From: Eopsaltria australis
Lineage: Eukaryota > Chordata > Aves > Passeriformes > Petroicidae
DNA: 64,000 bases
Assembly (NCBI GenBank): GCA_034509425.1
Contig: JAVTVJ010011652.1
Coordinates: 1,007,001 to 1,071,000 of the forward strand
Reading direction: 5' to 3'
Shown here: in pieces, positions 1 to 8,159 of the stretch
How the letters are laid out: every line of letters starts with the position of its first letter
Numbering within the stretch: position 1 is the stretch's first letter
Program-made: the position numbers and the translations under genes
The notes under the pieces: model-generated
The model's database searches: none
Told to the model about the DNA's origin: nothing
The model's input: only the letters and a program-made list of their open reading frames with translations

Positions 1-688
1 ATCGGCCAGAGCTCGGCTGCGGTGTCTGCGGCTACACCTCACGGTTGCCCCCTTTCCCCTCGACCACCGGAGCCTCACGTCTGTCCCTATTTGTTTGTTA
101 TTTCCACCTTCCCTTTGCGGCCAGCTGGGCAGCGGCTCCCGGGGCGCCCTGGCCGAGCCCCGCCAGTCTCCCTGGTCGCCCACCGGGCTCCGGGAGTCGC
201 TCGCCTGCTCCCCCGGCCTGTCTAGGCTTCTCTCGTCCAAAACTTCGGCCTGAGCCTTTCTGCCGCCGCTTCCCTTCGCTGTAGCGGTGTGCTGCCCGCA
301 GCGAGGCTCCACCGCCGCCGTTCCCGGCCCACTGACCCTCCCCGCTGCCTCGGCGGCGCTGGGAACCGGCGTGGAAATAAAGAATCAAACTCCGAGGAGG
401 CCACAGAGCGGCCATCCCATTCCATCCTATCCCGTTCCATCCTATCCCATTCCTGCCGGCCTGCACTGGAGCGGGGGCGGGAGCGGGGGTGGTGAGCCGG
501 GGCTTTTCGGTGGGCATTTCCCTCCGGGGTGCCCCTGTGCCGCTTCTCCGGGCTGGTCCTTCCAAGGTGGAAAAGGCACCGAGGGGCTCTCTCTGTAAGT
601 GCTTTCAAAATCGTTGGAGGAGGAGGGTGTGTTTGAAATCAGGCTGTGGCTCAACACCAGGACATTTCCGCCTTTCATCTACCCCTCG

Positions 689-905
689 TTACCAATCGCC
701 GGGTGCCTGCGACAAATAATTTGGTGAGCGAAACCTGTAATTTTATTCTGAAAGGGTAATAATCCATTTTGTGTCTCAGACCGCCTGGCTGCGGAGAGAG
801 TGGCTCCTTTTCCAAGCCGGCTGCAGTGGCCCGGCTGTGGAAGGCCGGGGAAAATGTAACATGCAGGTGGTTTGTTTTCGTTCGAATTAATAAATAAAAA
901 TACAA
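689..905. promoter_or_regulatory. Candidate conserved intronic element A in EMX2 intron 1
   Basis: An AT-richer block inside the CpG island. It has several TAAT cores, a GTAATAATCCATT stretch with a bicoid/OTX-type TAATCC core, and a homeodomain-like GAATTAATAAATAAA run near 885-898. It looks like unique, complex sequence rather than a repeat. The call is by composition only, with no alignment available. Confidence 0.35.
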
Positions 906-954
906 GGGGGAAAAAAGGCAGATGGAATCCTGCCAGTGGAGACTGATTTTTTTT

Positions 955-1165
955 GTTTGTTTGTTGGTTTGCCTATAATGAAAGTGGCAGAAACTGGACC
1001 CTTTACGGCAGAAATCGGCTCACCCTTCCGAGAAGACGGTGCCGGTTACAAAGGGTTAAACAAGGGGGATTTTATTGATTGTCCGCCATTGGATTCGGTT
1101 ATTTCCCTTCAGCTGGTTATTAATCGCTTGGCGTTTGGAGCCCCTCGCTGACCGCACGGTCGGGA
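955..1165. promoter_or_regulatory. Candidate conserved intronic element B in EMX2 intron 1
   Basis: Unique mixed-composition sequence that includes a SOX-like TTATTGATTGT near 1071-1081, an ATTGG (inverted CCAAT) near 1088, and GGTTATTAATCGC near 1113-1125. It is flanked by GC-rich island sequence. The enhancer role is inferred from its position and motif content. Confidence 0.35.
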
Positions 1166-1811
1166 TCGCCCTCCGTGCCCCTTCCCCGGCTCTCCTCCGC
1201 AGCCCCATCTCCCCGCGCTGCTCCGGCGCTGGGATTAATTCCTCACACACGCTCCCCTCCTCCTTTCTCTGAGGTTCGCTTCGTTTCTTCCCCTCTAACA
1301 AGGGCAGAGGCCGGACTTGGGGCGCTGGCGGGGGCTTCCTGCGGCCCCGCAGCTCGGCCCTGCAGCCCGGCGGGCACCGCCGCTTTCCCGGGGGAACCTC
1401 AGCCCCAGAACCTCGCTCTGCGCGGCCGCTTCCTTCGGGGGCTCCTCTCTAGCTCTTAACACACCGGAACAAAAAATATCCACCTCTTCGCCTGCTTTTA
1501 ATGGGGGCAAAAGCTGACTAAGTCCCAGCCGGCCTTGCCTTCCCGCTTGCCCCCCTCTTCCCGGGAAACCAAAACAAACCGGGAAAAGCAGCAAAACATA
1601 AACCAAGCCAAATCCCCTAGGCTCTGACAGCTCTTCCAAGTTTGGCGGAGGGGGAGACAGGGACAAAAGAACCCGGGCCCGGCCGAGCCGAGCCCTCCGC
1701 TCCGGGCAGGGGCCGCCCGCCCGCCCGCCGTCCCCCGCCATCCGCACCGCGGGGACCGGCCGGTGGCCGCCGGAGGATGCAGGGCTGGATCGGAAGGAGA
1801 GGAAAAGTTGC

Positions 1812-1819
1812 ACGTACCT
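1812..1819 (-). other. EMX2: EMX2 exon 1 splice donor
   Basis: The minus strand reads AAG|GTACGTG, with the intron GT at 1817-1816. The donor splits a Gly codon (phase 1), which is where known EMX2 exon 1 ends after HRFQ. Confidence 0.93.
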
Positions 1820-2208
1820 TGGAACCTGTGGCCCAGATACCGGTAGCGGTGTATTAGCCACGGGTAGAAGGTGGAGGGGTCCCTTTGCTGCGAGGCGAAG
1901 AGCGGGTGCGTGGAGTGCGAAGCAGGCAGAGGGTGGGCGGCCAGGGCGTGAGGAGGGGGCACGGGATGGACCGGCACGGCCGGGTTCGGCGGGTGGGAGA
2001 CGGCCTCTGCAAAGACCAAGTCCGGGTTGGAGTAGACCCCCCTGCCAGTGGAGTGGAAGCCGTTGAGAAAAGGGTTCATCGGGCTGGAATTGGCATAGCT
2101 GAGCGCCGCCGGCCGGATAGGATCCTCGGAGCGAGACGCGGGCAAGGGGCTGTCTTTGGCCACCAGCGACTCGATGGTGAAACACCGCTTGGGTGTGGGC
2201 TGAAACAT
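1818..2208 (-). CDS. EMX2: EMX2 coding exon 1 (partial gene; homeobox transcription factor)
   Basis: EMX2 is a nuclear homeodomain transcription factor that patterns the dorsal telencephalon and the urogenital system. The minus strand encodes 130 codons plus one base. It starts at [10 protein letters not shown] and ends at ..LGHRFQ plus the first base of a Gly codon, followed at once by a GTACGT splice donor. The residues after KRCF match EMX2 rather than EMX1. An eh1-like Groucho/TLE-binding motif (FTIESLV) lies at residues 10-16 and a hexapeptide-type YPWL at 115-118. The start ATG at 2208-2206 has A at -3 and matches the family start, although the frame stays open upstream to an ATG at 2496. 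Mammalian EMX2 has a short alanine run after FHS (residue 53); here there is only Thr before GRGVYS. The homeodomain is encoded by exons 2-3, which are off the left edge. Very confident in the identity. Confidence 0.97.
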
Positions 2209-3310
2209 GCTGCCGCGACGAGAGTCCCCGACCCAATCTCTGCCCGTCTCTCTCTGGTGCGCGGGAGACGATCCGGGGAAGTTTGCAGCAGGGAGTGACT
2301 TGAGGAGGGATAGATACACACATAAATAGACAGGGGCTGGAGGAAAAGGAGGCAGCGGCAGCCAGCGGTACCCAAAAGGGAGACACACACACGCACCACG
2401 CACACACTCACACAAAAAAAAGTTGCTGGGAGAAGTTTCCCTCCTGCAAGGAAAAGGCGGTCGCGCCCCCCCCTCCCCCCCTAAGTCCAAAGACAATCCA
2501 TGGATGTGATCGGCCCCTTCACAAGTTGTGCAAACGATTTGTTAGTTCATGAGCCTAATTAGTGCTGGGATCACATAAACAGCTTCCTCTGAAGCCTGGT
2601 AAATGGCTTGATGATTGGTCGCTATTACTCGCCTTGAGGTTGAAGGGGGAGACTCTTTAAAGTGCGTCAGAGGGGAGGCGAGCGCCGGGCAGCGCCATCG
2701 GGAGGGATGGAGCCGCGGATCGGAGTGCGGCGGGAGCGCGCCCGCCAGCGCGGGGGGAGCGCGGCGCCCCGCGCAGCCGCCCCCGCCCCGCCGCCGCCTC
2801 CGCGCCCGGCTCCGCTCGGCGCCGCGCCCCTCCGCAGCCGCGCTGCGGCGACCAAGGTAGGCGGACGGGGGCCGGGGGGATGGGGTGCTCAGCGGGACAG
2901 GAGATGGGGGGCCCTGCATCTCTTCGGGTGGGGGCCCGGGGGGAGTTGGGCTGCTCCGCCAGCGCGACACCCCTCTCCCTGCCACCTCTCGGGTACTCTC
3001 AGCCCGGCGAGGTTACCTTGATCGGCCCCGGAGCGCCAGGGAGAGATGCCCCGCTTGGGAAAGATTTCGTCCCGGTGAGAGAACGGGTCGTGTCCTCCTC
3101 CTCCGAACTTATTTATTTCCCCTTGGCTCCTCCGCACTGCCGGCACCGCGCGGCGCGGAGCACAAAGCGCAGGGCAGCCGCATCGTTCAAAGCTGGGACA
3201 CGCCGGGCTCTCGCAGACGGGACAGGGGATCAAGTCTCCGGTTCCAGCCTTGTCCGTATTTTCGCGTTTACCTTTGGGTCCGGAGATGATTTTAGGGCTG
3301 AGTTCTCCTC
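2209..3310 (-). promoter_or_regulatory. EMX2: EMX2 5' UTR and CpG-island promoter region
   Basis: CpG-dense sequence directly upstream of the EMX2 start codon. The transcription start site cannot be fixed by eye. Visible elements are a CA-rich stretch (2384-2413), C-rich tracts near 2466-2481, an inverted CCAAT (ATTGG near 2613), a palindromic homeodomain site CTAATTAG at 2555-2562, and dense GC boxes and CpGs at 2680-2880. Upstream ATGs lie in all three minus frames between 2208 and 2496, so translation may be influenced by upstream ORFs if these bases are transcribed. A divergent promoter on the plus strand is also plausible. Confidence 0.7.
2505..2665. promoter_or_regulatory. AT-rich promoter-proximal block upstream of EMX2
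   Basis: An abrupt AT-rich interval inside the CpG island. It contains the perfect 8-bp palindrome CTAATTAG (2555-2562), an inverted CCAAT, a SOX-like ACAATCC near 2495-2501, and a TTTAAAG on the plus strand near 2656. This pattern is typical of conserved proximal elements of homeobox genes. The function is inferred. Confidence 0.45.
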
Positions 3311-3580
3311 CTCCCATTGGCTGGAGCTGCAGAATAATTATGATCACATCCTAATACTCTTGGCTGGTGCTTACTGTTTATTGGTAGTTAAGGATCTATT
3401 ATCTATTCATCAGCCTCCCATTTTTGCCAATTACATTCTTCTAAAGTGAAGTACCAGCAGGTATTTTGCACATTTACAATTAATGATAAAAAAATCTGGC
3501 GTACTTTAAATCTATTACGCCGCTGTGTAATTTATCTTAAAGATGCGGAATTGCTAATGTAAATTAATGTTTCTGTTGAA
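3310..3580. promoter_or_regulatory. Candidate conserved non-coding element about 1.1 kb upstream of EMX2 ATG
   Basis: A sharp change from CpG island to complex AT-rich sequence. It is full of homeodomain cores (AATAATTATGAT near 3332-3343, CAATTAATGATAAA near 3477-3490, TTAATG near 3565) with CpGs retained (near 3500, 3520-3523, 3547). No repeat signature or ORF is present. Mouse Emx2 is known to have proximal telencephalic enhancers within a few kb upstream, and this block is a candidate counterpart, but homology was not tested. Confidence 0.45.
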
Positions 3581-3589
3581 CCAAGGGAT

Positions 3590-3601
3590 GGGGGGGGGGG
3601 G
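3590..3601. repeat. Poly-G run (12 nt)
   Basis: An uninterrupted G homopolymer directly after the AT-rich element. It is a likely site of length variation or assembly error. Confidence 0.9.
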
Positions 3602-4440
3602 AGTCTTAAAACCAGTCTAGCGTTTCTTTCCTTCGTTCCTGAACCTTGTTTTCTATTTTCTTTCCACTTTATACACTAAAAATCCGTTACTTCGCTGCAT
3701 TAAATTATGCTAAAAAACAAATCGCTGCCTAAATGGTTGTTTCCAGTAAAGGGCGAGGTGAATTCTATTCTCTTTCCCCACTCTCTGCTAAAAGCGTCTG
3801 TTTCCAGCTTGCCGATATTTTTAACACAATACCAAATCGACGGGCTAAATATAAGCGACAAAACAGTGCTGGGCACGCAAAGATGCGGCTGTTCTTGCGC
3901 CTTTGTTTGAGGCCGTGTTTCCCTTTGTGTACCCCGCGCTGTGTGCACTTTGTGGAGGGAGAAGTTCACTTTCTGTAGGAAATGTAAATCCCATCTGCAG
4001 GCGTGGGGCGGCTGCACGTATGGACATCCACAGCCACACGTGCGTGCGAACGCAGAGCAGAGTGAGGGACAGCTTTATGCCGAGTAACTCAAGTCTTTGG
4101 GCAGATTTTGCCCTTCTCCCAGATCTCACACGTTTGGGAAAACCTTTTCTGCCCTAACACACCGGAGTGCAGTTCTTCGGCCCCCCAGAGCTCAGAGAGC
4201 CGAGCAAGGGAGAGAAGAATTTCCCTTCAGCCCCACTCCTATCCCTCGTGAATCGTTCGTATCTGAACTTTTTCAGTCCCCTCACCCCTTTTGTGTGCAA
4301 CTTTTTTCCCCTCAAGCGGCGGTCATTACGCCTCTTCTCGGAAAGACCTGGGGTTATAGGCACGAGCAAGGATGAGAAAGTGTCCTAAATACTACGGGTG
4401 TTTGATGTGCTGATTTCGACTGGGGTCTTGGTTCCAGAGA
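3602..4440. other. No gene seen; moderately CpG-containing unique sequence
   Basis: Mixed-composition unique DNA between the proximal element and a purine tract. Short ORFs occur on both strands, none with a recognisable domain. Confidence 0.6.
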
Positions 4441-4461
4441 AGTGAAAATGGAAAAGAAAGG

Positions 4462-4518
4462 AAAAAAAAAAAAAAAAAAAAAAAAAGAAGGAAAAGAAAA
4501 GAGAGAGAGAGAGAGAGG
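4462..4518. repeat. A25 homopolymer followed by GA-rich microsatellite
   Basis: An A run at 4462-4486, then an A/G-rich spacer and a (GA)n tract at 4500-4517. The ORFs across it (Lys/Glu-rich or Phe/Ser-rich) are low-complexity shadows. Confidence 0.9.
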
Positions 4519-4611
4519 AACTTCTTCTCCTAGGAAGAACTGTATTCTGCCTCTGTGTATTTACACTTCTCCGGGACTGAAGAATGAATCTGAATTGGAA
4601 AAACTTCAACT

Positions 4612-4640
4612 CCTTTTTTTTTCCTTTTTTTTTTTTTTTC
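4612..4640. repeat. Poly-T tract
   Basis: T runs broken by a CC and ended by C. With the A tract about 130 bases earlier, it forms a potential inverted A/T pair. Confidence 0.85.
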
Positions 4641-5860
4641 TTTCCAGACATCCTGACATAATCACGGGGCTCCTTTGAAAACTGCATCAAGTAATTTAGC
4701 ACTTGGGGAGGGAGGAATTATGTCCGTTTGAAAAGAAACCTCGCACACTCAGAACCTCCAAAACGATCGATAAATTTCCCTCGACCTTTTTTACCGCAGG
4801 GGAAATATCCTCTAGTCTAAAATCCCTCTCCGAGCGGGGGTCCCGCTGTTTTGGAGCTGAACGAAGGAGGCTACGCTTGCAGCGGGGAGCTCTCCGCGGC
4901 CAAGTCCGATTTTTTTCGGGAAAAGCCGGTGATCTTGGCCGCAGCACCCCGGAGGTCCGAGTCCTGCTCGCTCTCTGTGATCTGTACATTCGTACACACA
5001 TCTCTGTGTGTGCTGTGTGTGAGTGAGGGGATACACCCAGGCAGAGGAACCGCAAGCAGAGCCTGGGGAGCACAAGCTTTCCCTGGGTTTTGTCAGAGAT
5101 AAAACAGGCCGGGGACAGTGAGAACAAAAAACGAAAGGACTCGGGATGGGATTTCCCAGAATTTACTCTTTTCCCTAAATTTTTGTACCGTTCTCGCACT
5201 CGTCGCCGTGGCCATTTCTCGTGGGTGCCTCCCGCGCAGCCCCGGCCTCTGCTGGCCCGGCCACGGCCGCGGAGCTTCAGCCCGGCCTGCCCCGGGAACA
5301 CCTCCCGAAGCCCCTCTCTTGAACTTTTCCTACCTAAGGTCTTGACAGGCTGCTCTCGCTGTCCTCTTGGCGTCTACATGGAGAAAATCTGGCAGGGGCT
5401 CCCTTCCCAGCAATCCCCGATCTGCTCCAAGCTCACCGAGAGGCAGCCTCTCTCGGAGGGAGGGGTGCGCTACATTCGCAGTCAGATTACACGGCTGGCC
5501 TCGAAGGCAGCAGCTCCGGATTTCCAAACTAATACTCATCTTCTAAAAGACGAGCCAAGAAGAAATTGCGAGGAAGGTCTCAGATGCGGGGACCTCGGGG
5601 TAAGATGATTGTTCATGGGCTAAACCAGGCTGAACTTTGGCGGGTATGAGGGTGGTGGTGAGGCGAGTTTCAGCTTCCCCTTAACTTTATTCCCCTTTTT
5701 GCCTCCTGTCCCAGAGATTCATGCCCACAGCAGGGAGGAGAGGTGACCTAGGCAGGTCGTGTCTGGCAGGGGTTTGAGTGAGTTGAAGGAGAGGGTGAAA
5801 TGCCTGATTTAATTCTCTTCTGGACGCCCTAAACCCTACTCAGTATGTCTGAGCCTCCTG
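4641..5860. other. No gene seen; CpG-containing unique sequence
   Basis: Intermediate GC content with scattered CpGs. The longest ORFs (minus 4696-5301 and plus 5090-5608) lack recognisable domains and are probably chance frames in stop-poor sequence. A short TG-rich stretch lies at about 5000-5022. Confidence 0.55.
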
Positions 5861-6850
5861 CGAGTCCTTCGCAAAAGCGCAGTGCTCAGCGGGAGTGTCG
5901 GGCCGGGCCGGGCCGGGCCGAGTCCCCAGGATCTGGGCCGGGCTGCGGGGCTCCGGGAGAACCCGGGGCGGGCACCACGGCCTCCTCCGAGCAGGTGGAT
6001 TCCATCCGCAGCCTGCCCCGAGCAGCCGGAGCCACGCGTGGACAAGGCCTTGCTCCCCACTCTCCTGGGCTCCCGGGTGGGACGGATACACGGGATGCTT
6101 CCCACGGAGCTCCCCATCGAGGAGAGCAGCCCTGAAAATCTCACCCCTCTATTTCGGTCCTGCACAGCCGGACCAGCGCTGGAACCGCCGGGACCGGGAC
6201 CAGGACAAGGAAAAGGCCTTCCTGCCCGGATACCTCTCACCGACCCGGGAACAGCCGCCGGGCAGGGTTGCTTTAGTTTTTCTCTTTTAGACGCTAATTC
6301 GGGGCCCCGTCCGCTCTCGCTCCCGAATTAGCGCCATTTGCGCGCTGCTCAGCCCTGCCCCACCGTAGTTCCAGCTGTTTGCGTCCCGGGGGTGTCGGAC
6401 TCGCCGTTCCAATATAATGTCAGTGACACGGGACATCGTAACCCCCGGCTTTCCACGCGAAGTCCTAACCCGCTCCCATCCGTGCCAGACCTTTGAAACG
6501 CCAACACGTGCGGGGGAAGAGGGAGGAAATATCCGCAGCTGCGTGCGGGCGCGGTGAGCAGCGCGGTACCGAGAGTGCAGCCGGGCCGGGCTGGACCGGG
6601 CTGGGCCGCCGGGAGCATCCCCGCACGCCGCTCCTGCCGTTCCTTCCGCTGCCATCCCGGTCCCCGCCCGCTGCGCGGGGCGCGGGGGCGGCGGGCGCGG
6701 GCGCGGGGCCGGGCGCGCATCCGCGGGGCGGCAGCGCCCCCTGCCGGCCGCGCAGCGCCCGCCTGCCCGCGGCTCCGCCGCCGGCAGCGGATCCCGGGCG
6801 GGCCCGGCCGCTCCCGAGCTCCCCGAGTCCGGCAAAAAGCCACCAGCAGC
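5830..6850. promoter_or_regulatory. CpG island about 3.6-4.6 kb upstream of EMX2 ATG
   Basis: A very GC-rich, CpG-dense block with a GGGCC tandem run (5900-5919), GC boxes and near-pure G/C at 6655-6800. It contains a strong CTCF-like match (6734-6747) and ends abruptly at a TTAA-rich inverted repeat. It could be a second promoter (for example for an upstream or antisense transcript) or part of the unmethylated domain of EMX2. Confidence 0.6.
6734..6747 (-). promoter_or_regulatory. Candidate CTCF site
   Basis: The minus strand reads CCGGCAGGGGGCGC, which matches the CTCF core CCASYAGRKGGCRS at 13 of 14 positions by eye. The surrounding GC content raises the chance of a random match. Confidence 0.4.
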
Positions 6851-6904
6851 ATTAAGGCCGCTTAATGTGGCTATTAATAAAAGGAATCAAGCCCTAAAGG
6901 GCTT
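6851..6904. repeat. Two consecutive short inverted repeats followed by a T tract
   Basis: ATTAAG-GCCG-CTTAAT at 6851-6866 is a perfect 6-bp-arm palindrome. AAGCCC-TAAA-GGGCTT at 6889-6904 is another, followed directly by pyrimidine/T-rich DNA. Between them lies TATTAATAAAAGGAATCAAG. The function is unknown. Confidence 0.8.
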
Positions 6905-6938
6905 TTTCTTTCTTTCTTTTTTTTTTTTTTTTTTTTTT
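6905..6938. repeat. Polypyrimidine/poly-T tract
   Basis: CTTT repeats running into 22 consecutive Ts ending at 6938. Confidence 0.9.
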
Positions 6939-6939
6939 G

Positions 6940-7500
6940 AGGAGCGCAACGTGCACGGAGAAAGCTCCACGCGTGTGTATCCACGCACACGCACCCCAAA
7001 CTCTCCCCAGTGAGCTGGCAGAACGCTTGATTTGAGCTACCCACCGAGGGATCAGCACGTCTGAAATCCCTCCGGGACAGCCAGCGGCACAGCTGGATCC
7101 AAACACTGCATCCAGCCCCTCAACTTATTTTCGCACTTGGATCAAAATCTTGGCTTGTGCCACGACGTGTCCGGAGACTTCTCGTGCGTGATGCGATATA
7201 GGCAGGAGGGCTTTGAATAGGCGCCTGCCTTTCCTGCCCGCCTGTCCGGTTGTCCTGCGGGCTCTGTCCCGAAGGAACAAGTCCTGTGAGGACTCCGGTG
7301 GTCTCGGAAACGCCGGCTTGGCGGCGGTGCGGTAAAGCCAGTGAGTTACAGCCAGTTTCCAGCTGCTGAGTGATGAATTGACGGCAGATACACGGGCTTT
7401 GCTCGGCACCGGCTACTTGGGCAAGCCGTGAAATTGTGGGTTTCTGAGTGCCCGTGTCAGCCATGGGGGCTCTTCCTTGATTAAAGTTCGTCAAACTCAT
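6940..7500. other. No gene seen; unique CpG-containing sequence
   Basis: Mixed composition. The ORFs on the minus strand have no recognisable domain. An A run follows at 7501-7514. Confidence 0.55.
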
Positions 7501-7699
7501 TAAAAAAAAAAAAAATTACTAAAAGCAGAGGCAGAGTTGCAGGCCAGCCAGGGGCTGCAGGTGTCCGCGCTCAGGACATCCCGTGGGAAAGCGCTCGTCT
7601 CGTATGAGAACGAAAAGGTGTCCAAGCCTCCACTGATGCGGAGGTTGCGTGGGAAGAACATGAGGGAGATGCTCTTCCACCTGGTGCTTGTTTTTCTTA

Positions 7700-8060
7700 G
7701 TGGAATTCGATGCATACCAAAACACAAACTCGGTGCCCACGACAGAAACCTCCGCTCTGCACCTGGGCGGGACGTTCACTGCCCTGAGCGGGGCGGGGGG
7801 ACACAGGGGGACTCCGCGGGTGCTCAGCACCCTCTGCCCTGCGCGGTGCGGCGCGGAGCTGCCTTGCATCCCCGGCTCTTCTCGTTCCCCATTCCATCTC
7901 AGACCAGTGTTCCCTATCAGTGCCGTGCTTTTCTTCTGCAAACGCGGAGCTCCGTCCTGCCCGGGGGCCCCGCAGGTCCCGCAGCGCAGCCCCAGCACCG
8001 GCCAGGAGCGGTCGAGGGGAGGCACGGACACTTCGCGGCAGGAGAGATCCCGCCCGAGGA
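7700..8060. promoter_or_regulatory. Small CpG-dense block
   Basis: GC- and CpG-rich sequence with no coding signature despite several overlapping open frames. It is part of the plateau of CpG islands upstream of EMX2. Confidence 0.45.
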
Positions 8061-8074
8061 GGGGGCTGTAGTTA

Positions 8075-8104
8075 CAAACTTTCCCAAACTTTCCCAAACT
8101 TTCC
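8075..8104. repeat. Three perfect 10-bp tandem copies
   Basis: CAAACTTTCC is repeated three times with no spacer at 8075-8084, 8085-8094 and 8095-8104. The unit is close to one helical turn, so any bound factor would be phased on one DNA face. Confidence 0.95.
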
Positions 8105-8159
8105 CCTGGACTGAGCCCACCACTGTCCGTGCGGGGATAGGGAGGCGGGGAGAAGCAAA

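Larger units (their letters stand above)
1..1817 (-). other. EMX2: EMX2 intron 1, 5' part (CpG-rich, with AT-rich conserved-looking blocks)
   Basis: This stretch runs from the exon 1 donor to the left edge of the window. I could not find exon 2 (homeodomain N-terminal half) on the minus strand, so the intron continues beyond base 1. It is mostly CpG-island sequence, including a GCCC-rich run near 1711-1730 and a short pentamer-like repeat near 415-455. It also has two AT-richer blocks, listed separately. Long open frames here (such as minus 98-565 and minus 1295-2407, the latter overlapping exon 1 in another frame) are stop-poor GC sequence with no recognisable domain. Confidence 0.85.

Noticed and set aside
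1..1800. Search for EMX2 exon 2 (homeodomain N-terminal half)
   Set aside because: No minus-strand frame here resembles the homeodomain, so the exon is outside the window.
1295..2407. 370-codon minus-strand ORF overlapping EMX2 exon 1
   Set aside because: It is an alternative frame of a GC-rich coding exon, intron and 5' UTR. The conserved EMX2 frame explains the exon and there is no recognisable domain in this one.
4696..5301. 201-codon minus ORF and overlapping plus ORF at 5090-5608
   Set aside because: No recognisable domain, both strands open, CpG-rich context; probably chance.
6889..6938. Hairpin plus T tract resembling a bacterial intrinsic terminator
   Set aside because: The context is vertebrate nuclear DNA, so a bacterial terminator reading is not applicable; kept only as a structural observation.
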